A DNA stretch of 64,000 nt from Clostridia bacterium (lineage in GTDB: Bacteria > Bacillota > Clostridia > UBA1381), in the NCBI GenBank assembly GCA_900756545.1, contig CAAEKO010000002.1:1-64000 (forward strand), given 5' to 3'. Within the stretch, counting starts at the first letter, position 1; every line of letters begins with the position of its first letter. The notes under the pieces were generated by a model, which made no database searches, was not told where the DNA came from, and worked only from the letters and a program-made list of their open reading frames with translations. A program made the translations under genes and the position numbers. Positions 8,111 through 16,676 of the stretch are shown here, piece by piece.

Positions 8111-8139
8111 ATTATACAATAATTTTTATAAAATGACAA
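8111..8139 (-). promoter_or_regulatory. Sigma-A promoter of trmB
   Basis: Minus-strand TTGTCA (8134-8139), 17-base spacer, TATAAT (8111-8116). Confidence 0.7.
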
Positions 8140-8163
8140 CTGATTTTTTATAATGCTACCGCC

Positions 8164-8190
8164 AAAAAAAGCATATCAAAATTGATATGC
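8164..8190 (-). terminator. Terminator of the orphan RNA downstream of spoIIE
   Basis: Minus-strand stem GCATATCAA/TTGATATGC (8171-8190) with a two-base loop is followed by seven T. It closes the transcription unit that starts at about 8426 and stands before the trmB promoter. Confidence 0.75.
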
Positions 8191-8426
8191 AAAAAACTTC
8201 CTAATATACAATAAATCTGTTCAGAACACCAAAAAAACAGCACCCCGCACCGTTTGCGCGGCTGGTACAAAACAGGTAAACCTGCCGTATACACAAGCCT
8301 TGCCTACGGTTTGGAACACCGTTTTAATGAGAATAAGACGAAGCGCAATCTCCCAGGCCAGGGCCGCATCAAGCAACATCCCGGCGAATAGGATGCTCCC
8401 GGTAGACATTACCACATCATATCCTG
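8164..8426 (-). ncRNA. Candidate structured non-coding RNA, about 260 nt, unassigned
   Basis: The segment is bounded by a consensus promoter (8433-8461) and a terminator (8164-8190), with no good protein gene inside. The one 64-codon frame lacks a ribosome binding site. By eye the RNA can form long-range helices: AGCAUCC with GGGUGCU, CGCCG with CGGUG, and GCGGC with GCCGC, each pair nested in the last. Inner hairpins include GCAGG-UUUA-CCUGU. This is the layout of a rod with a branched head. I looked for 6S, SRP and tmRNA signatures and could not confirm any. It could be a divergent housekeeping RNA or a new one. Confidence 0.5.
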
Positions 8427-8432
8427 TACTTT

Positions 8433-8461
8433 ATTATAACAGACAAATTCAAAAATTGCAA
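8433..8461 (-). promoter_or_regulatory. Sigma-A promoter of the orphan RNA
   Basis: Minus-strand TTGCAA (8456-8461), 17-base spacer, TATAAT (8433-8438), located 33 bases past the spoIIE stop codon. It gives the downstream RNA its own expression, independent of sporulation. Confidence 0.75.
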
Positions 8462-8493
8462 CTGCTTATCCAAAAAAAATTGGTTTCTGCAAA

Positions 8494-10779
8494 TCATACT
8501 TTCTGCATTTGCATACATACTACCGTCATATCATCTGATAATTTAGGATACGCTTTACTGGCCGCGTTTTCTAAAATCATCTCTGCCAGTTCATCCATAG
8601 CATACCCGCCCCGCATGGTCTTTTTGATCCATTCTCCCCGGATAGCGCCGTATCCAGCCTCGCTTATCCCATCTGAAGCCAGTACCACAATGTCGCCGTC
8701 TCCCAGGGTACGACAAAGCACAGCGGGGCTGGCTTCTTCCAATATCCCGATCGGCAATGTTTTAGCTTCTATCGTTTCCGTAGTTTCTTTGTGCTTGATA
8801 TAGCCTGGTGCGCCGCCTACCTTTAAAAATGAAGCTTCGCCTGTCCGCAAATCAATTTCCGCCATATCTACTGTAGTAAAGCTTTCATGTTCGGTTTTCA
8901 GTGCCAATGTTGAATTAATCATATTTACAGCAGTTTCCTTGCCGATTCCCGCTTTTAAAAATTCTGCCAGCAATGTAGCGGTCTGGCCGCTTTCCTGGCT
9001 GGCCTCACCCCCGCTTCCCATACCGTCGCACAGCACAATAAAAAATTTATTTTCAGCTGTCTCAAAATACTGTAACGTATCCCCCGAAACAGTTTCTCCG
9101 TCTTTTGCCTGCTGACGTATACCAACTTCTACCCGGAACTGGCTTGCAGCCGTAAGCTTTGTCCAAATGTTATCTGAAGACTCAATTTTCATTGGCGTCC
9201 CCAGTACCGCCGTCACAATCTTCACTGCTTGTTCCGGATCGGCAATCCCCGGCGCCAGCTCCACTTCATAAGCGCCCCGCACGTTTTCAATAACACTGAC
9301 CTCTTTAACAAAAATACCCTCCTGCAACAGCTTGTCCGCAATTTTTTTCTCACTTTCCTCCAGAAAACAAAATCCTCCCTCCACCTCATAAGACAATCCC
9401 CGCATTATATTTGAAATCTCGCTATACTGCTTAGCGACCAGCCCCCGTCCAATAGTCGCCTCTCCTTTCCACAAAGTATTCTGCTTATATAACTCATATA
9501 CGTGATTAAAAACAGTTACAAAATGTTCAGCCTGAATGCACCTATGCTTGAAAACAATAGGAAAATTATGAATATCGCAGCATCCCTCCCGTTCCATGAT
9601 TTCAAAAACCATATATGCCTGCTTGTAGGTTTCATCCGCCTTTGCATTCCAGCATTCTCCTGCTTTCCTGCAGTCTGCACAGGCTCTTCCAGCTACTTCA
9701 TCTATTAAAGCTGTAACGTTTTCTTCATATATATTTTCTCTGCGTTCTGGAACAGCAAGAAAATTATTGGCCAAATCTCCGAAAGCCTTAGCGAAATTTT
9801 TTAACTCTCCTGATAAATATTGCTTTACCCTTCGGTCCGTTTTTTTATCTCTGCCTTCAAACACTGCTGATATTCGCCCGCCTACCCGTTGATGGACTGC
9901 TCTGGGCGCTAACGCAAATAAAATACAGGACAGAAATAATTCCGCTACAGATACCGGCATGGCATTACTATCCCCTATGTACAATAGACTGATCGTTACA
10001 CCGAGCAGAAAACCCAGAGAAACGCCAAGCTTACCAAAACTGCGCAGGAGGTTGGCAAAAACAGCACTGATTCCAAAAACACCTGTTAAAAGTACCGCTT
10101 CAGACTGATTCATACTGCAAATAAATCCGATGGACAGTCCGAAACAGCCTGTAGCCGCAAGTCCTGTATGAAGTGCAACAGAAAGCATAATAAAAATTCC
10201 AAATATCATAGAAAGGTCAATTCCTAAAGGCAGAGACAGCCCGGATATCCCCATAAGAATAATGCCTAATACAATCACTCCGCAAACAAGATCTTCCTGA
10301 GCCGGCTGCTCCTTGCACGGTTTTAAGAAACATTCCGCACGCCGGAAAACATAAAACATTAAACCAGACAACAGGCTTTCGCCCGTCAGTAAAACCGAAG
10401 CATAAAATGCATTCCCACTAACTAACGCACTATACAGTCCTCCAGCAAATACACATACACTACAAACAGCCATAGATGCCAGTAAATTTTTATCCCGCAG
10501 CCGCAATTCTGAATAAAGCCAAAATAACATACAGGCCAATAGATATCCTCCCACACCTCCTCCAGCTGAGAAAACCGCCAGACCTACAAAAATCAGACCC
10601 AAATAAGCGGTCTCCATATCCAGCAATGCAGCAAAACATGCCACACCAAAGGGAAACGTTCCCAAAATAGAAGCCCGCGCTGCAGCAAATATAACTGAAC
10701 ACCGCAGGATATCCTGTACGACCGGCGCCCTAAATATATGCCGTATCTCAGGTTTTTGCCTTACAACAGCTCCTTGCAT
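8494..10779 (-). CDS. spoIIE: Stage II sporulation protein E, PP2C phosphatase
   Basis: A 761-residue membrane phosphatase that dephosphorylates SpoIIAA, releasing sigma-F in the forespore, and helps build the polar septum. The N-terminal third (about 25-300) is a chain of roughly ten hydrophobic segments. A central cytoplasmic regulatory region (about 310-540) follows, then the PP2C domain with DGMGSG near 585, SDGISEAG near 700 and the closing SDDMTVV. The length is slightly short of the Bacillus protein (about 827). AAAGGAGG precedes the ATG. The upstream promoter has a Spo0A box and a 21-base -35/-10 spacer, as in Bacillus spoIIE. The identification is firm. Confidence 0.96.
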   Translation of the reverse strand: MQGAVVRQKPEIRHIFRAPVVQDILRCSVIFAAARASILGTFPFGVACFAALLDMETAYLGLIFVGLAVFSAGGGVGGYLLACMLFWLYSELRLRDKNLLASMAVCSVCVFAGGLYSALVSGNAFYASVLLTGESLLSGLMFYVFRRAECFLKPCKEQPAQEDLVCGVIVLGIILMGISGLSLPLGIDLSMIFGIFIMLSVALHTGLAATGCFGLSIGFICSMNQSEAVLLTGVFGISAVFANLLRSFGKLGVSLGFLLGVTISLLYIGDSNAMPVSVAELFLSCILFALAPRAVHQRVGGRISAVFEGRDKKTDRRVKQYLSGELKNFAKAFGDLANNFLAVPERRENIYEENVTALIDEVAGRACADCRKAGECWNAKADETYKQAYMVFEIMEREGCCDIHNFPIVFKHRCIQAEHFVTVFNHVYELYKQNTLWKGEATIGRGLVAKQYSEISNIMRGLSYEVEGGFCFLEESEKKIADKLLQEGIFVKEVSVIENVRGAYEVELAPGIADPEQAVKIVTAVLGTPMKIESSDNIWTKLTAASQFRVEVGIRQQAKDGETVSGDTLQYFETAENKFFIVLCDGMGSGGEASQESGQTATLLAEFLKAGIGKETAVNMINSTLALKTEHESFTTVDMAEIDLRTGEASFLKVGGAPGYIKHKETTETIEAKTLPIGILEEASPAVLCRTLGDGDIVVLASDGISEAGYGAIRGEWIKKTMRGGYAMDELAEMILENAASKAYPKLSDDMTVVCMQMQKV

Positions 10780-10840
10780 ACCCTTTTCCTCCTTTATGCT
10801 TGTCCTTTTTATTGAACATCGTTATACATATTGTCTAAAC

Positions 10841-10927
10841 ATTATAACATACTTTGCTTACATAATTTGTCATTTTTCCTTGTCATTTTATAAAATAAAT
10901 ATGACAAAATCCTAATTTATTTCGACA
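10841..10927 (-). promoter_or_regulatory. Spo0A-dependent type promoter of spoIIE
   Basis: On the minus strand a Spo0A box TGTCGAA (10921-10927) lies upstream of ATGACA (10868-10873) and TATAAT (10841-10846). The -35/-10 spacing is 21 bases, too long for ordinary sigma-A use but characteristic of Spo0A-activated spoIIE and spoIIG promoters in Bacillus. Two TGACAA elements near the -35 may be weaker boxes. Confidence 0.65.
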
Positions 10928-11028
10928 ATTATTACCAAATTTGTGTTATATTCAATTTTTTTAGTGTACTTTTTTACAATTTGTGATATAATAATTACGA
11001 CTAATTTAGTTACCTGGAAGGAGATATT

Positions 11029-11493
11029 ATGCGGATACTTGTTTTTTCAGATACGCACGGCGATATTAGTCAATGTATTCGGCTGATGAATACACTCACA
11101 GGTATAAATATGATTATTCACGCCGGAGACCATGCCCAAGATGCTGAAAATCTTGCCGCTGAATTTCCAAATATTCCGGTTCGTTTTGTTCGCGGGAACT
11201 GTGATATATCCTCTGCTCCATGCGAGTTAATTATAGAGGCAGAAGAAAAACGGATTTTTCTTACGCACGGTCATTTATATAATGTCAAAAATGAGTTTGC
11301 ATTTGAGACTTTAGCAGAAAAAGTGAAGTCAATAAACTGCGATCTTGGGATTTTTGGACATACCCATTTAGGTTATAATGCAAATTTAGGGCGGTTTTCT
11401 CTATTAAATCCAGGCAGTATCCGGTACTGTTCTACCTATGGTGTTGTTGAGATAGACCATGGGAAGCTTAGAACTGCAGTATTAGCTGTGTAA
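11029..11493 (+). CDS. YfcE/MJ0936-family metallophosphoesterase
   Basis: A 154-residue calcineurin-like phosphodiesterase. The two-metal centre is complete: Asp8 and His10 in FSDTHGD, Asp37 in IHAGDH, Asn in RGNCD, then THGHLYN and GHTHLG. Relatives hydrolyse phosphodiester bonds of artificial and some cyclic-nucleotide substrates, and the physiological substrate is generally unknown. GGAAGGAGA precedes the ATG. The gene is divergent from spoIIE, and a TATAAT at 10987-10992 lacks a good -35. In many Firmicutes this family lies next to rdgB/rph; here it stands alone. Confidence 0.88.
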   Translation: MRILVFSDTHGDISQCIRLMNTLTGINMIIHAGDHAQDAENLAAEFPNIPVRFVRGNCDISSAPCELIIEAEEKRIFLTHGHLYNVKNEFAFETLAEKVKSINCDLGIFGHTHLGYNANLGRFSLLNPGSIRYCSTYGVVEIDHGKLRTAVLAV

Positions 11494-11719
11494 GTATATA
11501 AAAATAAGATATATTATATAAAATTTATATATGGTAGGTTGAATAAAACTAAAAAAAATATATTGTACATTTTGTATAAAATGATAGATGTTTGCAAATT
11601 ATTTAAGATATGTGACAGTTATGACGATTTTATCTGATTTGTAAACATTTTTATTGTCACAGATTTAGGTATTGGGTCTTTTATACCAAAACGATTCACC
11701 AAACTTTCTTTCTATGCTA

Positions 11720-11747
11720 TTGTTTTTTATTACATTATCTTTATAAT
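11720..11747 (+). promoter_or_regulatory. Promoter of the triple-hairpin RNA
   Basis: TTGTTT (11720-11725), 16-base spacer, TATAAT (11742-11747) on the plus strand. No protein start follows, only hairpins and a terminator. Confidence 0.5.
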
Positions 11748-11753
11748 TGAAAT

Positions 11754-11897
11754 CTGTAGAGATTATAAATAATAGCAGAGGGAATGCTTGCTGGTATATG
11801 GTAAATTGGGGAATTTACCATATACCAGGCGTGGGCGGATGGAAGGCGTTCCATCCGATGAAAGGACTGCTTATCGATTGATAAGCAGTCCTTTTTT
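11754..11897 (+). ncRNA. Candidate small RNA with three consecutive hairpins
   Basis: About 144 nt between a promoter-like element and a strong terminator, with no open frame. It holds three tandem hairpins: a perfect 17-bp stem with GGGG loop (11791-11828), an 8-bp stem GGATGGAA/TTCCATCC with GGCG loop (11837-11856), and the 14-bp terminator stem (11862-11893). Perfect short-looped stems in series are typical of stable regulatory RNAs. The rest of the 456-base gap between the phosphoesterase gene and rnpB shows nothing else. I recognise no known family. Confidence 0.55.
11862..11897 (+). terminator. Strong plus-strand terminator of the triple-hairpin RNA
   Basis: A 14-bp perfect stem, AAGGACTGCTTATC with its complement, around a four-base loop, ending in six T. 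It is the third hairpin of the orphan RNA. Confidence 0.85.
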
Positions 11898-11902
11898 CAA
11901 AT

Positions 11903-11940
11903 AAAAAAATACCCTCCCCGGACAAAGCCGTGGAGGATAT
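11903..11940 (-). terminator. Terminator of rnpB
   Basis: The minus-strand hairpin (11909-11940) is TATCCTCC-rich with a CGG/CCG extension around CTTTGT, followed by a T-run at 11909-11903. It stands just past the RNase P RNA 3' end. Confidence 0.75.
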
Positions 11941-11949
11941 TCTTCAAAA

Positions 11950-12290
11950 ACGAGTAAATCTGTAAGCCGGGTTCTGTATTTGACGATCATCTATCTGTGG
12001 TGCACCATTACTGGCACACTCAAGCCATCGGTTAGGGATATGCCGAGCAGGCTTAAATTCCCATGTTGATGTTGCTCCGGATGGGGTTTACACCGGGGAA
12101 CAGTCTCCAGTCCCCGTGTGAGCTCTTACCTCACATTTCCACACTTACCCGTTTAAACCGGGCGTTTATTTTCTGTTGCACTATCCTTGGAGTCGCCTCC
12201 ACCGGGAGTTACCCGGCATCCTTGCTCTGCGGAGCCCGGACTTTCCTCACACATCAATATGATGCCCGCGATCGTCTGGTTTACTCATAG
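11950..12290 (-). ncRNA. rnpB: RNase P RNA, bacterial type A
   Basis: This is the catalytic RNA of ribonuclease P, which matures tRNA 5' ends. Universally conserved blocks are visible on the minus strand: GAGGAAAGTCCGGGCTCC near the 5' end, ATAGTGCAACAGAAA, GGGTAAGTGTGGAAATGTG, GGTAAGAGCTCAC, GGTGTAAACCCCATCCGGAG, and the 3' ACAGAACCCGGCTTAC. P1 closes by GAGTAAA (12280-12286) pairing with TTTACTC (11952-11958), which sets the ends to within a few bases. The layout follows the ancestral type A rather than the Bacillus type B. It has its own perfect promoter and a terminator. Confidence 0.97.
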
Positions 12291-12298
12291 CTTACAGT

Positions 12299-12327
12299 AT
12301 TATACCATTTCTTTTTTTTCTTGTCAA
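12299..12327 (-). promoter_or_regulatory. Consensus sigma-A promoter of rnpB
   Basis: Minus-strand TTGACA (12322-12327), 17-base spacer, TATAAT (12299-12304): a perfect consensus. The -35 abuts the stop codon of the small ger-operon gene. Confidence 0.9.
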
Positions 12328-12486
12328 CTAAATAATTACGTACGAGGAGGCTAATGCTAATAGGGATAAAACAATCATCGCAATGCCGCCAATGTAGTTT
12401 TTCTCGCGGAAATTCCATGCGGCAAAGCTTAATGATTTTACTGTCCCTATAATAACAACAAGCAAAATAGTACCGATTAAAATCAT
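12328..12486 (-). CDS. Small two-helix membrane protein, likely D subunit of the Ger receptor
   Basis: A 52-residue protein made of two hydrophobic helices (about 2-16, ILIGTILLVVIIGTV, and 33-52, ending LALASSYVII) joined by a polar turn with WNFREKNY. Its ATG overlaps the gerC-like stop as ATGA, with AAAGGAGAAGG upstream inside gerC, so translation is coupled. Some Bacillus ger operons carry a fourth D gene for a small two-helix membrane protein that modulates receptor function. Size, topology and position match, but sequence homology was not tested. It is easily missed by gene finders with a length cut-off. Confidence 0.75.
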   Translation of the reverse strand: MILIGTILLVVIIGTVKSLSFAAWNFREKNYIGGIAMIVLSLLALASSYVII

Positions 12487-13883
12487 GTCTGTCCCTTCTC
12501 CTTTATTTCATCATTCCGTATAATCAATCCAGTTCCTCGAAGCTTAAAGCTAACCTCTACATCAAATTCAGCGTCTGTGTATTTTACCATCCATTTGTAA
12601 TCTTCAAAGTCTTTATGCGTTCTAAAGTATTTTTTTGCATAACCTCCAAAGCCTACAATATCTGTCCCCAATTCCTTACTTGTTTTTTTTAAAAACTTTA
12701 TGAGCGCCTGCTCTGTATATTCTGTCAATTCCTTTTCATATTCGGTCATTTCATTTTCCAGATAATTAAACGGAGATATAGACAAGAAATCTCCCTCCAG
12801 GCTAATCTTTAATGTTATTTTAGGGTGGTCCCCTATTATATCAATGTCATATGTTGGATGCCTTTCTTGTTCCAGCCGCAGCGTTGTCGGATATTCTGGT
12901 GAAGCTTTGCTATAGTAATTTGTATAACTATAATTAAATTCGCCTTTTGCTATACTGTATAACTGACTTTCGACCGAGTTCAACTCTGCGATCATCTTAT
13001 CCTTTTTAAATACGGCTAACCCCATAACTTCTCCGTTATTTTCCTTATTAACGTCCATATTTCCAGCAATATAATTTTTGACATTATATTCAAACCCTTG
13101 CTTATTTATTGGAATCTTTCTATTTTCATTTTCTTGTTCCTGCGAAGATTCTTTTTGATTTCCTTCTTGCTGCTCACTTTCTCCACTGCTGTTTTTTTCT
13201 TCATTTCCTCCACTTTCTCCGCTGCTGCCTCCCTCTTTTTTTTCGCCTTCCCCTTGCTGACTCTCTTTTTTATCTTCCTTTACTGCTGCAATTGGAAGCA
13301 CACTACTTTGTTCCTGCGAATTCATATAAAAATAAAAATCCTGAGAAAGGTTTTTAGGAATATATCCTGAATATTCGTTTTCAAAAATAAGCTGATAGTA
13401 TTTTTCCGGGTTAATTTCTACAACTGGACTGATACCGTCCAAATACTGCTTTGCACTCCCCTTTGCTACTGCTAGATAAATATTCGGTCGGATATCGCTG
13501 CTACGTGCAATCGTATCAGCCATATCAATTACACCCTCCATTGCAACCTCTTCTGAAAACACAATAAGCTTCGTATGCGAAAGAGTAAAGCGTTTGCTGA
13601 CAATATGGTTAGCTAAATTCATTGCTGAGTAAATTGTCGGTGCATTCACGGTCACAAGACTAAAGGTTTCGCTTCCGCCCTTGCCCCCCTCTTCACTAGC
13701 ACCGCCGCTAATTTGTGTAGGTCTTGCAAATTGAATTGTTATCTCGTATTCCCCTTCATTTTCGCTTTTATCAATTCCTAATGCAACGGTATAAACAATA
13801 TCATTTGGTTCATCCGCATCATAACACCCGCAAAGTCCAATTGCTGTAATAAAAGTCAAGAGGATTACTTTAATTTTTTTCAA
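12483..13883 (-). CDS. Ger(x)C family spore germination lipoprotein
   Basis: A 466-residue C subunit of a nutrient germinant receptor in the spore inner membrane. The lipobox GLCGC places the lipidated cysteine at position 20. The N-terminal region starts with VYTVALGIDK, a family hallmark, and the C-terminal Ger domain ends with the amphipathic DAEFDVEVSFKLRGTG. Between them is an unusual hydrophilic stretch of some 55 residues (about 202-258) rich in Glu, Ser, Gly, Lys and Gln, probably disordered. The gene overlaps gerB by 14 bases and the small fourth gene by 4. Confidence 0.93.
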   Translation of the reverse strand: MKKIKVILLTFITAIGLCGCYDADEPNDIVYTVALGIDKSENEGEYEITIQFARPTQISGGASEEGGKGGSETFSLVTVNAPTIYSAMNLANHIVSKRFTLSHTKLIVFSEEVAMEGVIDMADTIARSSDIRPNIYLAVAKGSAKQYLDGISPVVEINPEKYYQLIFENEYSGYIPKNLSQDFYFYMNSQEQSSVLPIAAVKEDKKESQQGEGEKKEGGSSGESGGNEEKNSSGESEQQEGNQKESSQEQENENRKIPINKQGFEYNVKNYIAGNMDVNKENNGEVMGLAVFKKDKMIAELNSVESQLYSIAKGEFNYSYTNYYSKASPEYPTTLRLEQERHPTYDIDIIGDHPKITLKISLEGDFLSISPFNYLENEMTEYEKELTEYTEQALIKFLKKTSKELGTDIVGFGGYAKKYFRTHKDFEDYKWMVKYTDAEFDVEVSFKLRGTGLIIRNDEIKEKGQT

Positions 13884-14979
13884 GACTTTTTCCCCTCCTT
13901 GCCTTTATTCGATATAAAACTCCAATAATAATAGGTAAAATAAATGCCAATGGATATAATACCCACTTTGTCAGGAAAGTAGTCTTATATAAATCTACAA
14001 CAGAGGAAGGTACCAGAGATAGCATCACAATTAATATCACCATAGGAAAAAGAATTGGCCGGTAATATTGCAAATTAAACATTTCCTTCCATACATGGCA
14101 TATAATAAACAAATATAGGGACGCATAAATTAACATTGCTATCGACCATACAAACTCAAAAAACGCTTCTAATCGTTGAAAATAACGTCCTATTCGGAGT
14201 AGCCGCGCCATCATATAAAAAGGTGTAATAAACTCTGTAGATGCGGGGTAAGGAAATGTCATTACATACATAACCGTAATTATTGTCCCTATTATTCCGC
14301 TAATAATAATTGACCTGTATCCACTGGATATAGCCTCTTTTCGATTTTTGCAAAATGGCAACAGTACATTTAATACAATAATATCTGCAAAAATGCGCAG
14401 TTCTTCCCAACTTTTTACAAATATATTATACGTCCCTAATCCTAATATTGGATATATATTTGTTATTTTAATATGTGGTAGAAGAAGAATCAAAAAAGCT
14501 AGAAAAAATAGTCCAGCTATAGGCAAAAATATAGCGTTAATACGTGCTATGGAATCGATTCCCATATATGCTCCAAAAGCTATACAAATTGCGAACAACA
14601 GCATAATAAATTCTATAGGTGTTTCGGGGAGCAGAACAGAGTTTACAGTTTCTGGAAAATAACGCATATTTACCGCCATATTTAAACCTAAAACAGCAAT
14701 TAAAAAAATACCAGTAATTACTTTTAAGCCCTTTCCTCCAATCTTTTCAGATAATGAAACAATATCATTCATGCCTACTTTTTCATATATTTTTGTTGTT
14801 ATATAAAAAATTAGTAGCATAATTAGGGACATAAAAATCATTTGTATCCATGCTGCTGATCCCGATTTAATCACTATGTTTCTCGGAAAGCTAAACAGCA
14901 TTTTGACTGTGATTACATTAACAAGTAAGCTTGTGATTTCTTTTTTTTCTATAGAAAAACTTTTTTTCAATATATCCAC
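13870..14979 (-). CDS. GerB-type germinant receptor permease subunit
   Basis: A 369-residue membrane protein of the GerB/spore-permease family, part of the amino acid-polyamine-organocation superfamily, with about ten transmembrane segments. It forms the likely ligand-binding subunit of the receptor that senses nutrients and triggers germination. The N terminus EKKEITSLLVNVITVKMLF is typical. It starts directly after the gerA stop. GTG at 14979 and TTG at 14970 are both possible, and the latter has AGGTGG at better spacing. Ligand specificity cannot be deduced. Confidence 0.93.
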   Translation of the reverse strand: MDILKKSFSIEKKEITSLLVNVITVKMLFSFPRNIVIKSGSAAWIQMIFMSLIMLLIFYITTKIYEKVGMNDIVSLSEKIGGKGLKVITGIFLIAVLGLNMAVNMRYFPETVNSVLLPETPIEFIMLLFAICIAFGAYMGIDSIARINAIFLPIAGLFFLAFLILLLPHIKITNIYPILGLGTYNIFVKSWEELRIFADIIVLNVLLPFCKNRKEAISSGYRSIIISGIIGTIITVMYVMTFPYPASTEFITPFYMMARLLRIGRYFQRLEAFFEFVWSIAMLIYASLYLFIICHVWKEMFNLQYYRPILFPMVILIVMLSLVPSSVVDLYKTTFLTKWVLYPLAFILPIIIGVLYRIKARRGKSLEKN

Positions 14980-16614
14980 CTACTTTTTCTTTCCTATTTT
15001 CCACTTGCGGCTTATTTTTGGCTCTTGTGTGCTTTCTTTTGTTGCTAAAAATTCTGGACGTTTTTCTTTTTTCCAGACAGGTTTAACGAAAATTGAACTT
15101 CCTAAATTACCGATTCCACCTTTTGTAAGCAGGGATAAAAATGGAATTCCAAAACTCTTTTGCGCTCCGATAAATACAGCGTACATAAATACACCAATTG
15201 CTACACCATAAAATCCACTGATTGTAGCCATTATTACAAAGAATAATTTTAGCAAGCGATAGCTCCAGCTTAACGAATAATCTGTTGTCGCAAAAGATCC
15301 TATCCCGGTAATTGCGATAACGATAATCATTAATGGACTTACAATTTTTGCACTAACAGCTGCTTGCCCCAGAATAAGACCGCCCACAATACCCAGTGTT
15401 GATCCAATAGGACTTGGCATACGTATTCCAGCTTCCCGAATCATTTCAAAGGAAAAATCCATAAGAAGGAACTCCGTAACGGTAGAAAATGGAACGTTCT
15501 CCCGTGCAGCACTTATTGCAAATAATAGATATGTCGGGACAAGTTCTTGATGAAAAAGTGTAATTGCAATATAAATTCCTGGTAATAATATAGATGCCAG
15601 CATGGCTAGTAAGCGGATTGTCCTTGTCATATTTGCAAAAGGGACACGTAAATATGCGTCTGACGCGGCATGTGTTAATTCAAATGCATTGGTTGGAAAT
15701 ATTAATGCTCTTGGGCTGCCGTTGAGAATGAGGGCGACCCGTCCCTCTGCTAAAGCTCTTGCTACCCTATCTGGACGCTCTGTCGCTAAAATTTGGTTTG
15801 TAATCATAAAGGACTTATCCTCTAACATCATTGATACTTCTTCAATAGCTATCACATAATCCATTGATATACCATCAATTCTTCTTCTCACTTCATCTAC
15901 AAGCTCCTGATTAGCAATGTCAGATACATACATAATCACGCCTCTTGTCTTACTTACTTTTCCGATTTTTATTCCTTCACAAATTAGTTTTTCTGTTTTT
16001 AGTATTTTTCTGACCAGAGCCGAATTATTTCTAAGCATTTCCGCAAATGCTTCTTGCGGGCCATAAATAGATTGTTCATTATCTGGTTTGTCAATAGACC
16101 TATGTCCCCAATCTCTTACATCCAATGAAAAACCAGTTGCAATTCCATCTACAAAAAGGCCGCAACTTCCGAAATTTACGTCCTCTATTATTGTTTCCAT
16201 ATCTTGTGTTGCCATAGCTTGACTATGGGCTACAAAGCGTTCTATAATTTGTTCTGGAACATTTTCAATTTCCTTTTCTGAGATTAGAGGTAGTTCTAAC
16301 AACGGCTTTATAATAGCTAAGTTTACGGCATCTGTACTTACCATACCATCATAAAATATTAAAAAACATTGCCTTTTATCCTTTAATCTTATTCTCCGCA
16401 TGACAAAGTCATTATTTTTTGGATAATTAAATCTGTTTTTAATATAATTAAAATTAATATCAATATTTTCGTTTACGATTACTGGTATATTATCTTTTTT
16501 CTCTTGTCTAATATCGTATTTTACATCCTGCTCCTTTTCCTGTAATATAAAATTATCTTCTTCAATTGGTCGCTGAAAAGTGAAAAGTCGTTTAAGTACT
16601 GACTTTGGCCGCAT
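14980..16614 (-). CDS. GerA-type germinant receptor A subunit
   Basis: A 544-residue A subunit of a nutrient germinant receptor. A cytoplasmic N-terminal half (about 1-320) carries the conserved LIFYDGMVSTDAVN, DWGHRSIDKPDNE-type and GSPRALIFPTNAFEL segments. It is followed by a membrane half with four to five helices, the family signature PSPIGSTLGIVGGLILGQAAV, and a basic tail. The ATG at 16614 is preferred over one nine bases upstream, because GAGGAAGG sits too close to the latter. It is the first gene of the ger operon. One parS site lies only about 60 bases upstream. No clear sigma-G promoter was recognised. Confidence 0.94.
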   Translation of the reverse strand: MRPKSVLKRLFTFQRPIEEDNFILQEKEQDVKYDIRQEKKDNIPVIVNENIDINFNYIKNRFNYPKNNDFVMRRIRLKDKRQCFLIFYDGMVSTDAVNLAIIKPLLELPLISEKEIENVPEQIIERFVAHSQAMATQDMETIIEDVNFGSCGLFVDGIATGFSLDVRDWGHRSIDKPDNEQSIYGPQEAFAEMLRNNSALVRKILKTEKLICEGIKIGKVSKTRGVIMYVSDIANQELVDEVRRRIDGISMDYVIAIEEVSMMLEDKSFMITNQILATERPDRVARALAEGRVALILNGSPRALIFPTNAFELTHAASDAYLRVPFANMTRTIRLLAMLASILLPGIYIAITLFHQELVPTYLLFAISAARENVPFSTVTEFLLMDFSFEMIREAGIRMPSPIGSTLGIVGGLILGQAAVSAKIVSPLMIIVIAITGIGSFATTDYSLSWSYRLLKLFFVIMATISGFYGVAIGVFMYAVFIGAQKSFGIPFLSLLTKGGIGNLGSSIFVKPVWKKEKRPEFLATKESTQEPKISRKWKIGKKK

Positions 16615-16676
16615 ATTAACCATCCTTCCTCTGCATTCTTTGCATTATATTTTGTATTTTCAGGAAAATTATACAT

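Noticed and set aside
8221..8415. 64-residue hydrophobic protein in the spoIIE-trmB gap
   Set aside because: No binding site before the GTG, odd composition, and it coincides with strongly paired RNA; the RNA explanation is better.
11754..11897. Reading the three hairpins as a CRISPR or insertion-sequence remnant
   Set aside because: The stems differ in sequence, there are no equal-length spacers, and there is no transposase or target duplication.
12063..12290. 75-codon plus-strand frame
   Set aside because: Lies antisense within the RNase P RNA gene, whose conserved blocks explain the sequence.
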